64,000 nucleotides of DNA, from positions 1,798,001 through 1,862,000 of the forward strand of contig NZ_CP088252.1 of the NCBI RefSeq assembly GCF_021117385.1. The letters run 5' to 3'. Below, one piece after another: positions 1-9,019 of this stretch. The notes beneath the pieces are model-generated. The model had not been told where the DNA came from. It was given only the letters and a program-made list of their open reading frames with translations, and did not search any database. The stretch is from Frateuria soli (GTDB lineage: Bacteria > Pseudomonadota > Gammaproteobacteria > Xanthomonadales > Rhodanobacteraceae). The position numbers and the translations under genes were made by a program. Positions within the stretch are counted from its first letter, which is position 1; every line of letters begins with the position of its first letter.

Positions 1-938
1 TCCAGCTTGTCCGGAGGAATCGTCTCGCCCTGGTTGGTGATGTCGACCACGTACGCATCCGCCGCGGCGCAGGCCTCCACGACGACGGGCGCCTTGCCGC
101 GGCTGTGGCGGCCCGCGTTTACCAGCAGGTTGAGAAACATCTGGTACAGGCGGGTCGGGTCATAGCGGCCGACCAGCCCCGGCTCGGCCCGCAGGTCGTA
201 CTGGTTGCCCGGGTAGGTGGCGGCGGCGTCGGCAATGGCGGACGCGAGAACTTCACGGAGGTCGCAGGGCTCCGGGCACATCGGGAGCCCCTCGTCCAGT
301 TGCGAGCGGGTGTAGCCGATGAGGTCATCCACGATGTGCCGCATCACCTTGGCACCGCGGGCCAGGTTCGCGCCGATCTTCGCCACCTTCTCCGGGCGTG
401 TCTCTCCCTGGGCAAGCATCTCCCCCGCCAGCAGCATGCCGGCAAGCGGCGAGCGCAGGTCATGGCCCAGTACGGCCAGGAACAGGTCGTGCGTCTGCTG
501 GGTCCGCCGGGAATAGGCGACGATGGACTCGGCCAGCGACTGGTCGATGCCCTCGTTGAACCGCACCAGGTCGCGCACCGTCTGGGGATCGTCGCGTGCC
601 ACCTCCGGCAGCCACAGCCGGAGCACCGTGGCGCGCAAGGCGCGGAACTCCGCACTCAACTGCAGCAGCGTGAAATCCTTGGCCTGCCGCTGGCTGCCAT
701 GCTCGGCCGCGGCAGAACCCGTTGCTCCCCCGCAACGCCCTTCCGACTTCAGACGCTGCTCCTGCGGGCTCTGGCTTTCCCGCATGTCGCGAGCGATGTC
801 GGCGAGCATGGTCCGCGCATGGTCACGAAGGACGTTGTGCGAGAGGTGACTTCCCGAAGGCGCGACCTGGCGCGCGAATGCATCCCACTGCTCGAGAATC
901 TCGTCCATGTGGGCATAGATGAAATCGGACAGCTTCAA
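1..938 (-). CDS. sensor histidine kinase, 3' end beyond the window
   Basis: This is the minus-strand reading frame open to the left edge, so the C-terminus is missing. The N-terminal part (LKLSDFIYAHMDEILEQW) resembles the helical sensor region of soluble RsbRD-like kinases. No transmembrane segment is visible. A HisKA H-box reading FLAVLGHDLRSPLAGML lies near 460-490, and the N-box of the ATPase domain (FLNLLVNAGRHS) near 115-140; the rest of the HATPase domain is cut off. The start is taken as TTG at 938, preceded by AAGGGG seven bases upstream. An in-frame ATG at 908 and a GTG at 977 are alternatives. A long plus-strand open frame over the same bases is its antisense shadow. The signal sensed and the partner regulator cannot be read from here. 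Confidence 0.8.
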   Translation of the reverse strand, partial: MKLSDFIYAHMDEILEQWDAFARQVAPSGSHLSHNVLRDHARTMLADIARDMRESQSPQEQRLKSEGRCGGATGSAAAEHGSQRQAKDFTLLQLSAEFRALRATVLRLWLPEVARDDPQTVRDLVRFNEGIDQSLAESIVAYSRRTQQTHDLFLAVLGHDLRSPLAGMLLAGEMLAQGETRPEKVAKIGANLARGAKVMRHIVDDLIGYTRSQLDEGLPMCPEPCDLREVLASAIADAAATYPGNQYDLRAEPGLVGRYDPTRLYQMFLNLLVNAGRHSRGKAPVVVEACAAADAYVVDITNQGETIPPDKL

Positions 939-1089
939 GCAGGGGCCCCTTCGCGGAGATGTCCGCGAAGGATGCACACCTGCATGTGCAGGGGGCGCCA
1001 TGGACCTGTAGCCAAGCGTCACAGGGCTGCGTCTGTCTGCCAGGCGGGCGCCGGAGCCCTCTGGCTCCGATCTTCCGGCGGCGATTTGT

Positions 1090-1521
1090 TCAGTTGATGA
1101 TCTCGCCCAGGCCATCCTCGACGCGACGCCTCAGTTCCCGGATGAACTCCGCGTCGTAGGGCTCCCAGCTTTCGAGTTCGCCCACGATCCTCAACGGCGA
1201 CGCGCTTCGATACGACCGTGTGGGGTTGCCCGGGAACTTCTTGTTCGTGACGTTGGGATCGTCTTCAAACGCTCCCGTCGGCGCGACGACATACACGCGC
1301 GGCCTTCCCGCGCCCCGGGCCATCTCCGCGGCAAGGCCGGCCCCCTTCGGCACGCTCGTGAAGTAGACATGGTTCATCACGACCCGATCGTCGTAGTTGG
1401 AGGTGAACCCGGCAGTCAGCAAATCGCCGACCGAAAGATCCGCTCGCGTGCCATGGAAGAATGGCCCTTCCACCCGGTGGCAGTTCTCGGGGTAGACCGG
1501 AACCCACTCGTCGTCATGCAT
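1090..1521 (-). CDS. arr: NAD(+)--rifampin ADP-ribosyltransferase (Arr)
   Basis: The 143-residue protein matches the Arr family end to end. The family transfers ADP-ribose from NAD to the C23 hydroxyl of rifamycins and so inactivates them in the cytoplasm. The diagnostic motifs are all present: FFHGTRADLSVGDLL (residues 21-35), the VYVVAPTGAFEDDPN strand and acidic loop (76-90, with D87/D88 where the family has its conserved Asp), and KKFPGNPTRSYRS (94-106). The length is typical of chromosomal Arr proteins. The ATG at 1521 gives the family-typical N-terminus; the frame stays open to 1596 but that extension is not Arr-like. The gene stands alone, with no integron or IS next to it, so it looks like an intrinsic chromosomal gene rather than a cassette. 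The name is secure; activity on rifampin is inferred from the family. Confidence 0.95.
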   Translation of the reverse strand: MHDDEWVPVYPENCHRVEGPFFHGTRADLSVGDLLTAGFTSNYDDRVVMNHVYFTSVPKGAGLAAEMARGAGRPRVYVVAPTGAFEDDPNVTNKKFPGNPTRSYRSASPLRIVGELESWEPYDAEFIRELRRRVEDGLGEIIN

Positions 1522-1625
1522 CGCCGGATGCGCCTCACGCTTACTGCCCGATCGGCAGGGCGGCGATCCTAGGACACGCGGCGAGCCTTGCCGCAACTCC
1601 GGGTCGTTGATATAAATTGATGGTG

Positions 1626-1653
1626 GGAGGCGCGGTGCGCCTCCTTTTTTTTT
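1626..1653 (+). terminator. strong Rho-independent terminator with no plus-strand gene upstream
   Basis: GGAGGCGC (1626-1633), a GGT loop and GCGCCTCC (1637-1644) form a perfect 8-bp stem followed by nine T (1645-1653). It is the best intrinsic terminator in the window. It points along the plus strand, yet the genes on both sides (arr and the aldo/keto reductase) are on the minus strand. The transcript it ends is therefore unknown; a small RNA starting somewhere in 1520-1620 or antisense to arr is possible. Confidence 0.85.
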
Positions 1654-1718
1654 CGGACAGCGGCAACAGATCGGACGCCGTCGTCGCGATTCGACGACCT
1701 CCGCCCGCTCGATTCGCC

Positions 1719-2585
1719 CTAGTTCTCGATCAGCGCCAATTCGGCCAGCGCCGCCGCGTCCAGGCGCAGCGACGCCGCAGCGAGGTTCTCCTGCAGGTGC
1801 GCGAGCGACGAGGTGCCAGGGATGAGCAGAATGTTCGGCGCCCGCGCCAGCAGCCAGGCAAGCGCCACCTGCATCGGCGTGGCGCCGAGACGGCGGGCCA
1901 CCTCCGACAGCCGGTCGGACTGCAGCGGCGTGAAGCCCCCGAGGGGAAAGAACGGCACGTAGGCGATGCCCTGCGCACCGAGTTCCCCGATCAGCGCGTC
2001 GTCCGCGCGGTGCACCAGGTTGTAGTGGTTCTGCACGCAGACCACCTCGGCGATGCGCCGCGCCTCGGCCACCTGCCCCGCCGTGACGTTGCTCAGGCCG
2101 AGGTGGCGGATCAGGCCGCGCTGCTGCAGTTCGGCCAGGGCCGCGAACTGCGGCTCGATCGAGCCTTCGCTGGGCGCGTGCACGTCGCCCATGACGCGCA
2201 GGTTCACTACATCCAGCACGTCCAGCTCCAGGTTGCGCAGGTTGCCGTGGACCGCGTCGGTGAGCTGGGCCGGGCTCTGCGCCGGCAGCCAGGACGCGTC
2301 CTCGCCGCGCACGGCGCCGACCTTCGTCACGATGACCAGGTCCTCGCGATACGGATGCAGCGCTTCGCGGATCAGCCGGTTGGTCACGTGCGGCCCGTAG
2401 AAATCGCTCGTGTCGATGTGGTTCACCCCGCGGGCGACCGCTTCACGCAGCACCGCCAGGGCCGCAGCGGGGTCCCGTGGCGGGCCGAACACGTGCGGCC
2501 CGGTCAGTTGCATGGCGCCGTAGCCCATGCGATTGACGGTGAAGCGGCCCAGTGCGTGGGTCCGCGCGGCAGTCACATTCGTCAT
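1719..2585 (-). CDS. aldo/keto reductase
   Basis: The 288-residue TIM-barrel oxidoreductase belongs to the AKR superfamily and should reduce aldehydes or ketones with NAD(P)H in the cytoplasm. Visible family features are the early GYGAMQLTGPHVFGPP segment, the catalytic NHIDTSDFYGPHVTNRLI region (D and Y of the tetrad), the VIVTKVGA strand carrying the Lys, and the C-terminal cofactor-phosphate loop LIPGTSSLAHLQENLAA. The His of the usual tetrad appears replaced around LRVMGD, as in some oxidoreductase-type AKRs. The start is the ATG at 2585 after GGAG; the frame runs on upstream to 2948 but overlaps the divergent LysR gene and is not AKR-like. The shared upstream region suggests control by that LysR protein. 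The substrate is unknown. Confidence 0.9.
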   Translation of the reverse strand: MTNVTAARTHALGRFTVNRMGYGAMQLTGPHVFGPPRDPAAALAVLREAVARGVNHIDTSDFYGPHVTNRLIREALHPYREDLVIVTKVGAVRGEDASWLPAQSPAQLTDAVHGNLRNLELDVLDVVNLRVMGDVHAPSEGSIEPQFAALAELQQRGLIRHLGLSNVTAGQVAEARRIAEVVCVQNHYNLVHRADDALIGELGAQGIAYVPFFPLGGFTPLQSDRLSEVARRLGATPMQVALAWLLARAPNILLIPGTSSLAHLQENLAAASLRLDAAALAELALIEN

Positions 2586-2694
2586 CCCGCTCTCCGGCAG
2601 CGGCGGCCCACCGCCGCGATGCCGGCAATGTAGCCACGCCCGGTCTGGCTGATAATCCAGCGCAATCGGCACGGGCTGTACGGAAAATCGAACA

Positions 2695-3627
2695 ATGGAT
2701 GCAGACCTGCGAGACCTCCTGGCCTTCCTCACCGTGGCGCGCGCCGGCGGCTTCCGCGAAGGCGCGCGCGCAAGCGGCAGCTCCGCCTCACGGCTGAGCG
2801 AGAGCGTACGGCGGCTGGAATCGCAACTGGGCGTGCGCCTGCTCCACCGCACCACGCGCCACGTCGCCCCCACCGAGGCGGGGGCGCGGCTGCTCGAACG
2901 CCTGTCGCCCGCGCTCGGCGAAGTGCAGGCCGCGCTGGACGTGGTCAACGGCTACCGCGACCGCCCGGCCGGGACACTGCGGCTCAACGTTCCGGCCGTG
3001 GCCGCGCGGCTGGTGCTGCCCCCGATCGTGACGCCCTTCCTCAAGGCCTACCCGGAGATCCGTCTGGAAGTCATCGTCGAGGACAGCTTCGTCGACATGC
3101 TCGCTGCCGGCTGCGACGCGGGCATCCGCTACGACGAGCGACTGGAGCGGGACATGATCGCCGTGCCGATCGGCCCGCGCGTGCAACGCATGGCCACCGC
3201 CGCCTCGCCGGCCTACCTGGAGGCACGCGGGCGCCCGGAGCATCCGCGCGACCTGCTGCGGCACGCCTGCCTGCGCGGGCAGTTCGCCAGCGGCGTCATC
3301 CCGCCCTGGGAGTTCGAACGCGATGGCGAGATCGTGCGTGTCGATCCGGACGGCCCGCTGCTGGTCCGCCTGGGCGCGGCCAAGGACCTGGCCGTGTCCG
3401 CCGCGCTGGACGGCCTGGGCATCATCCACCTGTTCGAAGCCTGGCTGCAGCCGCACCTGGACAGCGGCGCCCTGGTGCCGATCCTGCAGCCGTGGTGGCA
3501 ACCCTTCAGCGGACCGTACCTCTACTACCCCGGCAGCAAGCACCTGCCGGCACCGTTGCGGGCGTTCGTGGATTTCATAAAAACCGGCGCCCCCGGCACC
3601 GGCGAGGACCGGTTGGAAAGCCGTTGA
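2695..3627 (+). CDS. LysR family transcriptional regulator
   Basis: The 310-residue protein has an N-terminal winged HTH (residues 1-60, LLAFLTVARAGGFREGARASGSSASRLSESVRRLE) and the TTRHVAPTEAG wing typical of LysR proteins. A periplasmic-binding-protein-like effector domain follows from about residue 90 (GTLRLNVPAVAARLVLPPIVTPFL). It resembles the DsdC/CrgA-like LysR group that often sits opposite oxidoreductases. It is divergent from the aldo/keto reductase with 109 bases between the two starts, so it probably binds there and controls both. The inducer cannot be told from sequence. Confidence 0.95.
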   Translation: MDADLRDLLAFLTVARAGGFREGARASGSSASRLSESVRRLESQLGVRLLHRTTRHVAPTEAGARLLERLSPALGEVQAALDVVNGYRDRPAGTLRLNVPAVAARLVLPPIVTPFLKAYPEIRLEVIVEDSFVDMLAAGCDAGIRYDERLERDMIAVPIGPRVQRMATAASPAYLEARGRPEHPRDLLRHACLRGQFASGVIPPWEFERDGEIVRVDPDGPLLVRLGAAKDLAVSAALDGLGIIHLFEAWLQPHLDSGALVPILQPWWQPFSGPYLYYPGSKHLPAPLRAFVDFIKTGAPGTGEDRLESR

Positions 3628-3797
3628 GGCGACCAGGTTAGGCGACCACGACGACCGCGTCGAACGGAAGAAGCGTCGATGCGGACTCGACTCGATGGCC
3701 TGTGCCTCTGCTCCACTCCGTTTCTGCTCCCGGCAGAATGTGGCCCCCACGTCCGCGCGTGAACAAGATCGACAGAAGCCGCCGATCAACTGCGTTC

Positions 3798-5123
3798 CTA
3801 GGCACCGTACACCTGCTCGAGCTGCGCAACGGCCGCGTTCACCCGCTCGATTCCCGAGGCCTGTGCGTTGGCGCTGCTGCTGATGGTGCCGTTCAACCGG
3901 TGCGCCTCGGCGATGGAGCTCAGTATCTCCGCCATCGAACGGCCGGTGGACTCGACCAGTTCCGTGCCATGGTCGACCCGCGCGCGCGCTTCCTCGATCA
4001 ATCCGCGGATCTCCCCGGAGGCGGCGCGGCTGCGTTTCGCCAATTGCCTGACTTCATCGGCGACCACGGCAAAGCCGCGTCCATGCTCGCCCGCCTGGGC
4101 CGCCTCGATGGCCGCATTGAGCGACAACAGGTTGGTCTGGAACGCGAGCGAATCGATCAATTCCAGGATGCCGCCGATGGAATGAGTGCTTTCCACGATG
4201 CCTGCCATGGTGGCGATCACCGCTTCCATGGCCTGGCTGCCCTGTCCGGCGGTCTCGGTCGCCTTGCGCGCCGCGTCATTGGCGCGGACCGCGTGGCGGG
4301 CACTTTCCCGGACGGTGCTCGACAGGACTTGCACTTCGCGCTGCAAGGTCTTGGCGGCCAGGGTCTGGGCGGTGATATCGGTGGCGAACTTGATGACCCG
4401 CGCCGGCTGGCCCGCGGCATCCAGCACCGGGTTGTAGGTGGCCTGGATCCATACTTCCCGCCCTTGCTTGCCGACGCGGCGGTACACGCCCGCGTCGTGG
4501 CGCCCCTCCCGCAACCGTTGCCAGAACGCCTGGTATTCCGGTCGCGCGGCCTCGGCGGGCTCGACGAACATGCGGTGGTGCCGGCCGACCACCTCTTCGG
4601 CGCGGTAACCCAGCGCCTGGAGGAAGTTGGCGTTGGCCGCGACGATGGTTCCATCGAGGGCGAACTCGATGACGCCCTGCGAGCGGTCGATCGCCTGCAT
4701 CCGGCTTTCCAGGTCGGCCGCCGCCTGGCGCTGCGCGGTGACGTCCGTGGCGAACTTGACGATACCGGTGACCCGGCCGGTGCGATCGTGCAACGGGTTG
4801 TAGGAGGACTGCAGCCACACCTCGCGGCCGTCCCGTGCCCGCCGGCGATAGAGACCCGCGTCATGCCGCCCTTCGCGCAGGCGCTGCCAGAACTGGCGGT
4901 ACCCGTCACTGGCAGCTTCTTCCGGCAGCACGAACAATCGGTGGTGGCGCCCCACGATCTCTGCCCGGGTGTAGCCCATGGTGCGAAGGAACAGTGCATT
5001 GGCATCGCGGATCGTCCCGTCGGGGGCGAATTCGATGACTGCCTGCACCCGGTCGATAGCGGCCAGGCGGTCGGCGGACCGTGCCGGCAAAAGGCGGCGA
5101 AGAGCGTGCGGAAGGGCGAGCAT
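3798..5123 (-). CDS. soluble PAS-PAS methyl-accepting chemotaxis-type receptor (BdlA-like)
   Basis: The 441-residue protein has two tandem PAS domains (about residues 30-130 and 150-255). Their cores are near-duplicates: [23 protein letters not shown] and [23 protein letters not shown], each ending in a PAC strand ([20 protein letters not shown]). A short coiled coil and the MCP hairpin follow, with the conserved tip [55 protein letters not shown]. No transmembrane helix or signal peptide is present. The layout matches Aer/BdlA-type cytoplasmic energy or redox sensors that signal to CheA or to c-di-GMP networks. No che genes are nearby. The PAS ligand (heme, FAD or none) cannot be decided from sequence. 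Confidence 0.93.
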   Translation of the reverse strand: MLALPHALRRLLPARSADRLAAIDRVQAVIEFAPDGTIRDANALFLRTMGYTRAEIVGRHHRLFVLPEEAASDGYRQFWQRLREGRHDAGLYRRRARDGREVWLQSSYNPLHDRTGRVTGIVKFATDVTAQRQAAADLESRMQAIDRSQGVIEFALDGTIVAANANFLQALGYRAEEVVGRHHRMFVEPAEAARPEYQAFWQRLREGRHDAGVYRRVGKQGREVWIQATYNPVLDAAGQPARVIKFATDITAQTLAAKTLQREVQVLSSTVRESARHAVRANDAARKATETAGQGSQAMEAVIATMAGIVESTHSIGGILELIDSLAFQTNLLSLNAAIEAAQAGEHGRGFAVVADEVRQLAKRSRAASGEIRGLIEEARARVDHGTELVESTGRSMAEILSSIAEAHRLNGTISSSANAQASGIERVNAAVAQLEQVYGA

Positions 5124-5284
5124 GGGGGGGCCTGGATTTCGGAAGTCGCGTAGCTATCGGCCGCCAGTGAGGAACATTTAGCACAAACGACATATTTCGC
5201 ATTTCTGGCATGACTGGCGTCTGCGGATGCGCGCTTTTGCACGCCGGGCCTTTATGCTGTGGCGATGCCCCAGATGGCCGCCCT

Positions 5285-6010
5285 GTGACTGATTCCAGCC
5301 TCCATGACACGCCCGACGATCCCGCCCTGACCACACGAGAGGCCGCGCGGCTGCTGGGTGTGTCGGTCGGCACCGTGCAGAAATGGGTCGAAAGCGGGGA
5401 ACTGGCCGGGTGGAAGACGCCCGGCGGCCACCGGCGCGTCCGCTGGAGCGCCGTGGCAGGCATGCTGTCCCTGCCCGGCAGCACGCCCGGGCGGGCCGCC
5501 GATCCGGCCGAGTTCGTGCCCGAACCGCGCCCGGCCTATCCGGTCACCGCCGAGGAACCCGCACGGTTGGCAGCCGTGCGTCGTTCGGGCCTGCTCGATA
5601 CCCCGGCCGATCCGGCACTGGACCGCATCGCCTGGCTGGCCTCCGCGGTGACCGACACCCCGGTCGCCCTGCTCACCGTCCTCAGCAGCCGGCGTCAGTG
5701 GTTCAAGGCGCGCGTGGGGCTGGACGTGGCCGAGACACCGCGCAGCTGGGCGTTCTGCAGCTACACCGTGCTGCAGGGAGAAGTGTTCCTGGTCGAGGAC
5801 GCCATTAACGATCCGCGCTTTGCCGACAATCCGCTGGTGACCGGTTCACCGCACATCCGCTTCTATGCCGGCGCCCCGTTGCGCGACGCGTCCGGCTTCG
5901 CCCTCGGTGCGCTTTGCGCGATCGATACCCGGCCACGCAGCCTGTCGGCCACGCAGGTGCGGGCGATCCTTGAACTGGCGCAGCTCGCTTCGGACCGGCT
6001 GCAACAATAG
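5285..6010 (+). CDS. excisionase-type HTH protein fused to a GAF domain
   Basis: The protein has about 241 residues from the GTG at 5285. An N-terminal MerR/Xis-like winged helix (LTTREAARLLGVSVGTVQKWVESGELAGWKTPGGHRRV) is followed by a linker and a GAF domain (from RSGLLDTPADPALDRIAWLAS to the C-terminus, with FCSYTVLQGEVFLVEDAINDPRFADNPLV and FYAGAPLRDASGFALGALCAID). That GAF subtype usually sits in front of GGDEF or kinase domains; here it ends the protein, so it may be a ligand-responsive DNA-binding switch. The frame is open to an ATG at 5210, but the extension (GVCGCALLHAGPLCCG) looks noncoding. It is divergent from the PAS-MCP receptor. The regulated genes are unknown. Confidence 0.88.
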   Translation: MTDSSLHDTPDDPALTTREAARLLGVSVGTVQKWVESGELAGWKTPGGHRRVRWSAVAGMLSLPGSTPGRAADPAEFVPEPRPAYPVTAEEPARLAAVRRSGLLDTPADPALDRIAWLASAVTDTPVALLTVLSSRRQWFKARVGLDVAETPRSWAFCSYTVLQGEVFLVEDAINDPRFADNPLVTGSPHIRFYAGAPLRDASGFALGALCAIDTRPRSLSATQVRAILELAQLASDRLQQ

Positions 6011-6142
6011 CGACGAAAGACAGCCGGACGGAGGGGCACACCTGACAGTTGGTGGCGGGTCTTGCCGTTGGGAAGCGCAAGGCTTCCGGGACAAGTGGAC
6101 CAGGTCCGTTCCAACCCCGAGGAAACGGATAACCGGTCCGGC

Positions 6143-7117
6143 TCAATGGCCTACGTGCCCCTCTCGGCCCGGGCGGGACGTGAGCAGGCTCGCCACCACC
6201 GACGCGACCAGGATCAAGCCGACCACGCCCAGCGCAATGCCGACGGGGATCTTGTACAGGTCCAGCAGCAGCATCTTCACGCCGATGAAGATCAGGATCA
6301 CCGCAAGGCCATACTTGAGCAGGTGGAAACGCGCGGCCATGTCGGCCAGCAGGAAGTACATCGCCCGCAGCCCGAGGATCGCGAAGATGTTCGACGTGAA
6401 CACGATGAACGGATCATCGGTGACCGCGAAGATCGCCGGAATCGAATCGACCGCGAAGATCAGGTCGGTCACTTCCACCAGTACCAGCACCACGAACAGC
6501 GGCGTGGCGTAGCGCAGCCCCTGTTTCACCACGAAGAATTTCTCGCCGTGGTGCTCGTCGGTCATGCGCAGGTGACGGCGCAGCCAGCGCAGCACCGGGT
6601 TGGCGTCCAGCGCGACCTCCTTGCCGGCAAACACCAGCATCTTGCCGCCGGTCAGCAACAGGATGAACCCGAAGACGTACAGCACCCAGTGGAACCGCGC
6701 CAGCAGCACCGCCCCGACGAAGATCAGCACCGCGCGCATCACGATGGCGCCCAGCACCCCGTACATCAGCACGCGCTTCTGGTAGGCAGCGGGCACCGCG
6801 AAGAACTGGAAAAAGGTGATCCACATGAAGACGTTGTCGGTCGCCAGCGCCTTCTCGATCAGGTAGCCGCTGAGGTATTCCAGCGCCTTCCTGTTCGCCA
6901 GCTCCCGCGGGAACCGTCCGTCGAGGTACCACCAGAACCAGCCACAGAAGGCGAGCGAGACCAGCACCCACACCAGCGTCCAGACGGCCGCCTCCTTCAC
7001 GCTCACCCGGTGCGCGCCCTCGGCCTTCAGCACGAGGAAATCCACCGCCAGCAGCGCGGCGACCACCAGCGTGAACGACACGTAGAGCAACGGCGTACCG
7101 GCCGATTCGATCGCCAT
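6143..7117 (-). CDS. TerC family integral membrane protein
   Basis: The 324-residue protein has about nine hydrophobic segments. It carries the TerC/Alx signature acidic residues within the membrane: ALATDNVFMWITFFQFF in the first half and VLVEVTDLIFAVDSIPAIFAVTDDPFIVFTSNIFAILGLRA in the second. Family members export manganese or other metal ions, or help load exported metalloenzymes (Alx, MeeF); tellurite resistance is only the historical name. The start is ATG 7117 with GGAGG seven bases upstream; the TTG at 7123 is less likely. The upstream region has a good promoter but lacks the GGGGAGUAGC motif of a yybP-ykoY manganese riboswitch, which often precedes this family. Confidence 0.93.
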   Translation of the reverse strand: MAIESAGTPLLYVSFTLVVAALLAVDFLVLKAEGAHRVSVKEAAVWTLVWVLVSLAFCGWFWWYLDGRFPRELANRKALEYLSGYLIEKALATDNVFMWITFFQFFAVPAAYQKRVLMYGVLGAIVMRAVLIFVGAVLLARFHWVLYVFGFILLLTGGKMLVFAGKEVALDANPVLRWLRRHLRMTDEHHGEKFFVVKQGLRYATPLFVVLVLVEVTDLIFAVDSIPAIFAVTDDPFIVFTSNIFAILGLRAMYFLLADMAARFHLLKYGLAVILIFIGVKMLLLDLYKIPVGIALGVVGLILVASVVASLLTSRPGREGHVGH

Positions 7118-7179
7118 GGCCAAGCCTCCAGCACGTCACCGGCCAACCCGAAGCGTCGGGTCGCTTATTGCGCCAGCGC

Positions 7180-7208
7180 AGTGAAGCCGAGGTGGCCTGT
7201 AGCGTCAA
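7180..7208 (-). promoter_or_regulatory. sigma70-type promoter of the TerC gene
   Basis: On the minus strand TTGACG (7203-7208) and TTCACT (7180-7185) are separated by exactly 17 bases, about 65 bases before the terC start codon. The leader contains a small palindrome CCCGACGCTTCGGG (7147-7160). Confidence 0.5.
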
Positions 7209-7329
7209 GCAAACGGGCGGATGGGGCATGCGCGAGGCGCCGGGCTACGGGAGCTCCGCCCGGAATACGGCACTCAGCCGTGGGCCGCGAGCCGCCGGGC
7301 GACGGCGGCTTTCGCGCGATGCCCGCAGT

Positions 7330-8532
7330 TCACTGGGACAGTGCCGCGATCGGCAATTCCATCTGCAGCACCAGGCCGTCCGGTCGCCAGTCCTGCCGGA
7401 GCGTACCGCCCAGCTGCCGGGTCACGGAGTTGGACACCAGGGTGGCGCCGAAGCCGGACCGCCCGGGACTGCATTCGACCCGTGGCCCGCCTTCCTCCGT
7501 CCAGCGCAGGTGCAGGCTGCCGCCCTCTTCGCGCCAGTCGATGGCGACCCGGCCCATCTCCGTGGAGAGCGCGCCGTACTTGGCGGCGTTGGTCGCCAGC
7601 TCGTGGAAGATGAGCGCGAGCGCCGTCGCGCTGCGCGGGCCGCACAGCAGCGGCGCGCCGGTGAGGCTGCAGCGCGTGGGCCCGGGCTGGCCTTCGTGCG
7701 GCTCCATGATGTCGCGGATCAGGTCCGCCAGGTCCGACCCGCCCGGGGCCACCTGGGACGATGCAAAACCGCTGCGCACCCGCCCATGGGCGCGTTGCAG
7801 CGCACCCAGCCGCCCCAGCAGCGTGTCGGCCAGCTCGCTGGCGCTGCCCGCATGGCGTGCGCTCATCCGGACCAGGCTGTGCGTCATCGCGAACAGGTTC
7901 TGGATCCGGTGGTTCATCTCCCGGGTGAGCAGTTCCTGCTCGTCGAGGGCCTGGCGGAGGTGCTGTTCGCTGCGCACCATGCGCAGCGCGATGTCCACGA
8001 ACGATGCGAATTCGGTGAGCACGCGGGCATGTTCCCGGTCGAAGTGCCCGTTGCTCTCCGCGACCACCCAGAGGGTGCCCAGTGGCAACTCGCTGCCGAC
8101 GTACAGCGGCACGAGCAGCACCTCCGGCAGCGACATCCCCACTTCGACCAGCCAGTCGTAGATCCTCTCGGGGTTCTGCACGAGCACCGGAGCACGCTGG
8201 TCGAGCGTGATGCCGCAGGGGCTGTAGTCGCGCGGCGCGAACCCGCCCTCGAACGGCTCGAGCAAGCCGCGCAGGCAATGCCAGCGGAATCCGCCCGGCG
8301 AGGACGCCTCGTCGTAGAGGCTCAGGCCACCGGTGACCGCTCCCGTCGTTTCCAGGGCGAGATCGACCAGGCGGGGGAGAAGCTCCTCGGGGCAGCCGGC
8401 CATGCGCGCGGCCAGATCCTGGAGCGCGGCCTTCTCGTGCCGGTAGTCGACCTTGCGGGGAACCCGCGCATGCAACGCAGAGGTAATGAACACCTCGGCG
8501 TTGCCAGCTTGTTCGGCAGGCGACGGGTACAT
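7330..8532 (-). CDS. GAF-domain HWE/HisKA_2 sensor histidine kinase
   Basis: The 400-residue soluble kinase has an N-terminal GAF domain (about residues 45-185). A HisKA_2/HWE dimerisation helix follows with EMNHRIQNLFAMTHSLVRMSARHA (phospho-acceptor H208), then a compact ATPase domain with the N-box LIFHELATNAAKYGALS and a GFGATLV G-box. This class includes light- and stress-sensing kinases that feed the general stress response or single-domain regulators. The GAF domain lacks an obvious bilin cysteine, and no PAS-LOV motif is seen. The start is ATG 8532 with AAGGA about seven bases upstream; the frame continues to 8640 without supporting signals. No response regulator gene is adjacent. Confidence 0.92.
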   Translation of the reverse strand: MYPSPAEQAGNAEVFITSALHARVPRKVDYRHEKAALQDLAARMAGCPEELLPRLVDLALETTGAVTGGLSLYDEASSPGGFRWHCLRGLLEPFEGGFAPRDYSPCGITLDQRAPVLVQNPERIYDWLVEVGMSLPEVLLVPLYVGSELPLGTLWVVAESNGHFDREHARVLTEFASFVDIALRMVRSEQHLRQALDEQELLTREMNHRIQNLFAMTHSLVRMSARHAGSASELADTLLGRLGALQRAHGRVRSGFASSQVAPGGSDLADLIRDIMEPHEGQPGPTRCSLTGAPLLCGPRSATALALIFHELATNAAKYGALSTEMGRVAIDWREEGGSLHLRWTEEGGPRVECSPGRSGFGATLVSNSVTRQLGGTLRQDWRPDGLVLQMELPIAALSQ

Positions 8533-9019
8533 GCCTTTTTCCTTGTTGGACGCGGCAGAACGGTGGGCACGACAGGTGAACCGGGAAGCCACTCGGGCTT
8601 CCCGCGCCGTGCAGGCGTTACCCCGAGGGAGCGCCGGCATGACGGTAGTTCAATGGGACCGCGCAATTCAGCCATCATGGGCGCTTGGTGCGCGGACCAC
8701 AAGGACACGCGCTTGCCACTGCCCGGGCGGCGGCGCCCTCCGGCCCGCGCAGGATTCCACCGCCAGGCAGGCTGCCACGAGCCGCACGCCGGCTCGCTTG
8801 AGGTTCACCCCGGATACTTCCAAAACCTTTTGCCGCGTCACAGCGACCGATCGGGACGACAACACGCGCGCGTCCCCGACGCGGTCACCATCCTGCGCGC
8901 GAGTACGACGTATGCGCCGGAGCGCGACGGCGCCTGGCGGGCAACTTCAGGCGGTCCGCCGGGCTTTGATCATGGCGTCGCCCGCCAACGCGGCCGGTCC
9001 TGCGTCCCGCAGCGGGATG
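8533..9019. other. 487-base intergenic region, no gene recognised
   Basis: This lies upstream of the HWE kinase and downstream of the metallothionein gene. Several frames are open by GC bias, the longest conceptual product on the minus strand being 65 residues, but none resembles a family or has a convincing ribosome binding site. It presumably holds the kinase promoter. Confidence 0.4.

Noticed and set aside
105-1097. 330-residue plus-strand frame at the left edge
   Set aside because: It is antisense to a clear histidine kinase with H-box and N-box motifs.
7118-7330. yybP-ykoY manganese riboswitch upstream of the TerC gene
   Set aside because: The conserved GGGGAGUAGC core and its partner loop are not seen in the leader.
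8668-8865. 65-residue minus-strand ORF in the gap after the HWE kinase
   Set aside because: No ribosome binding site, no recognisable family and no support from neighbours.
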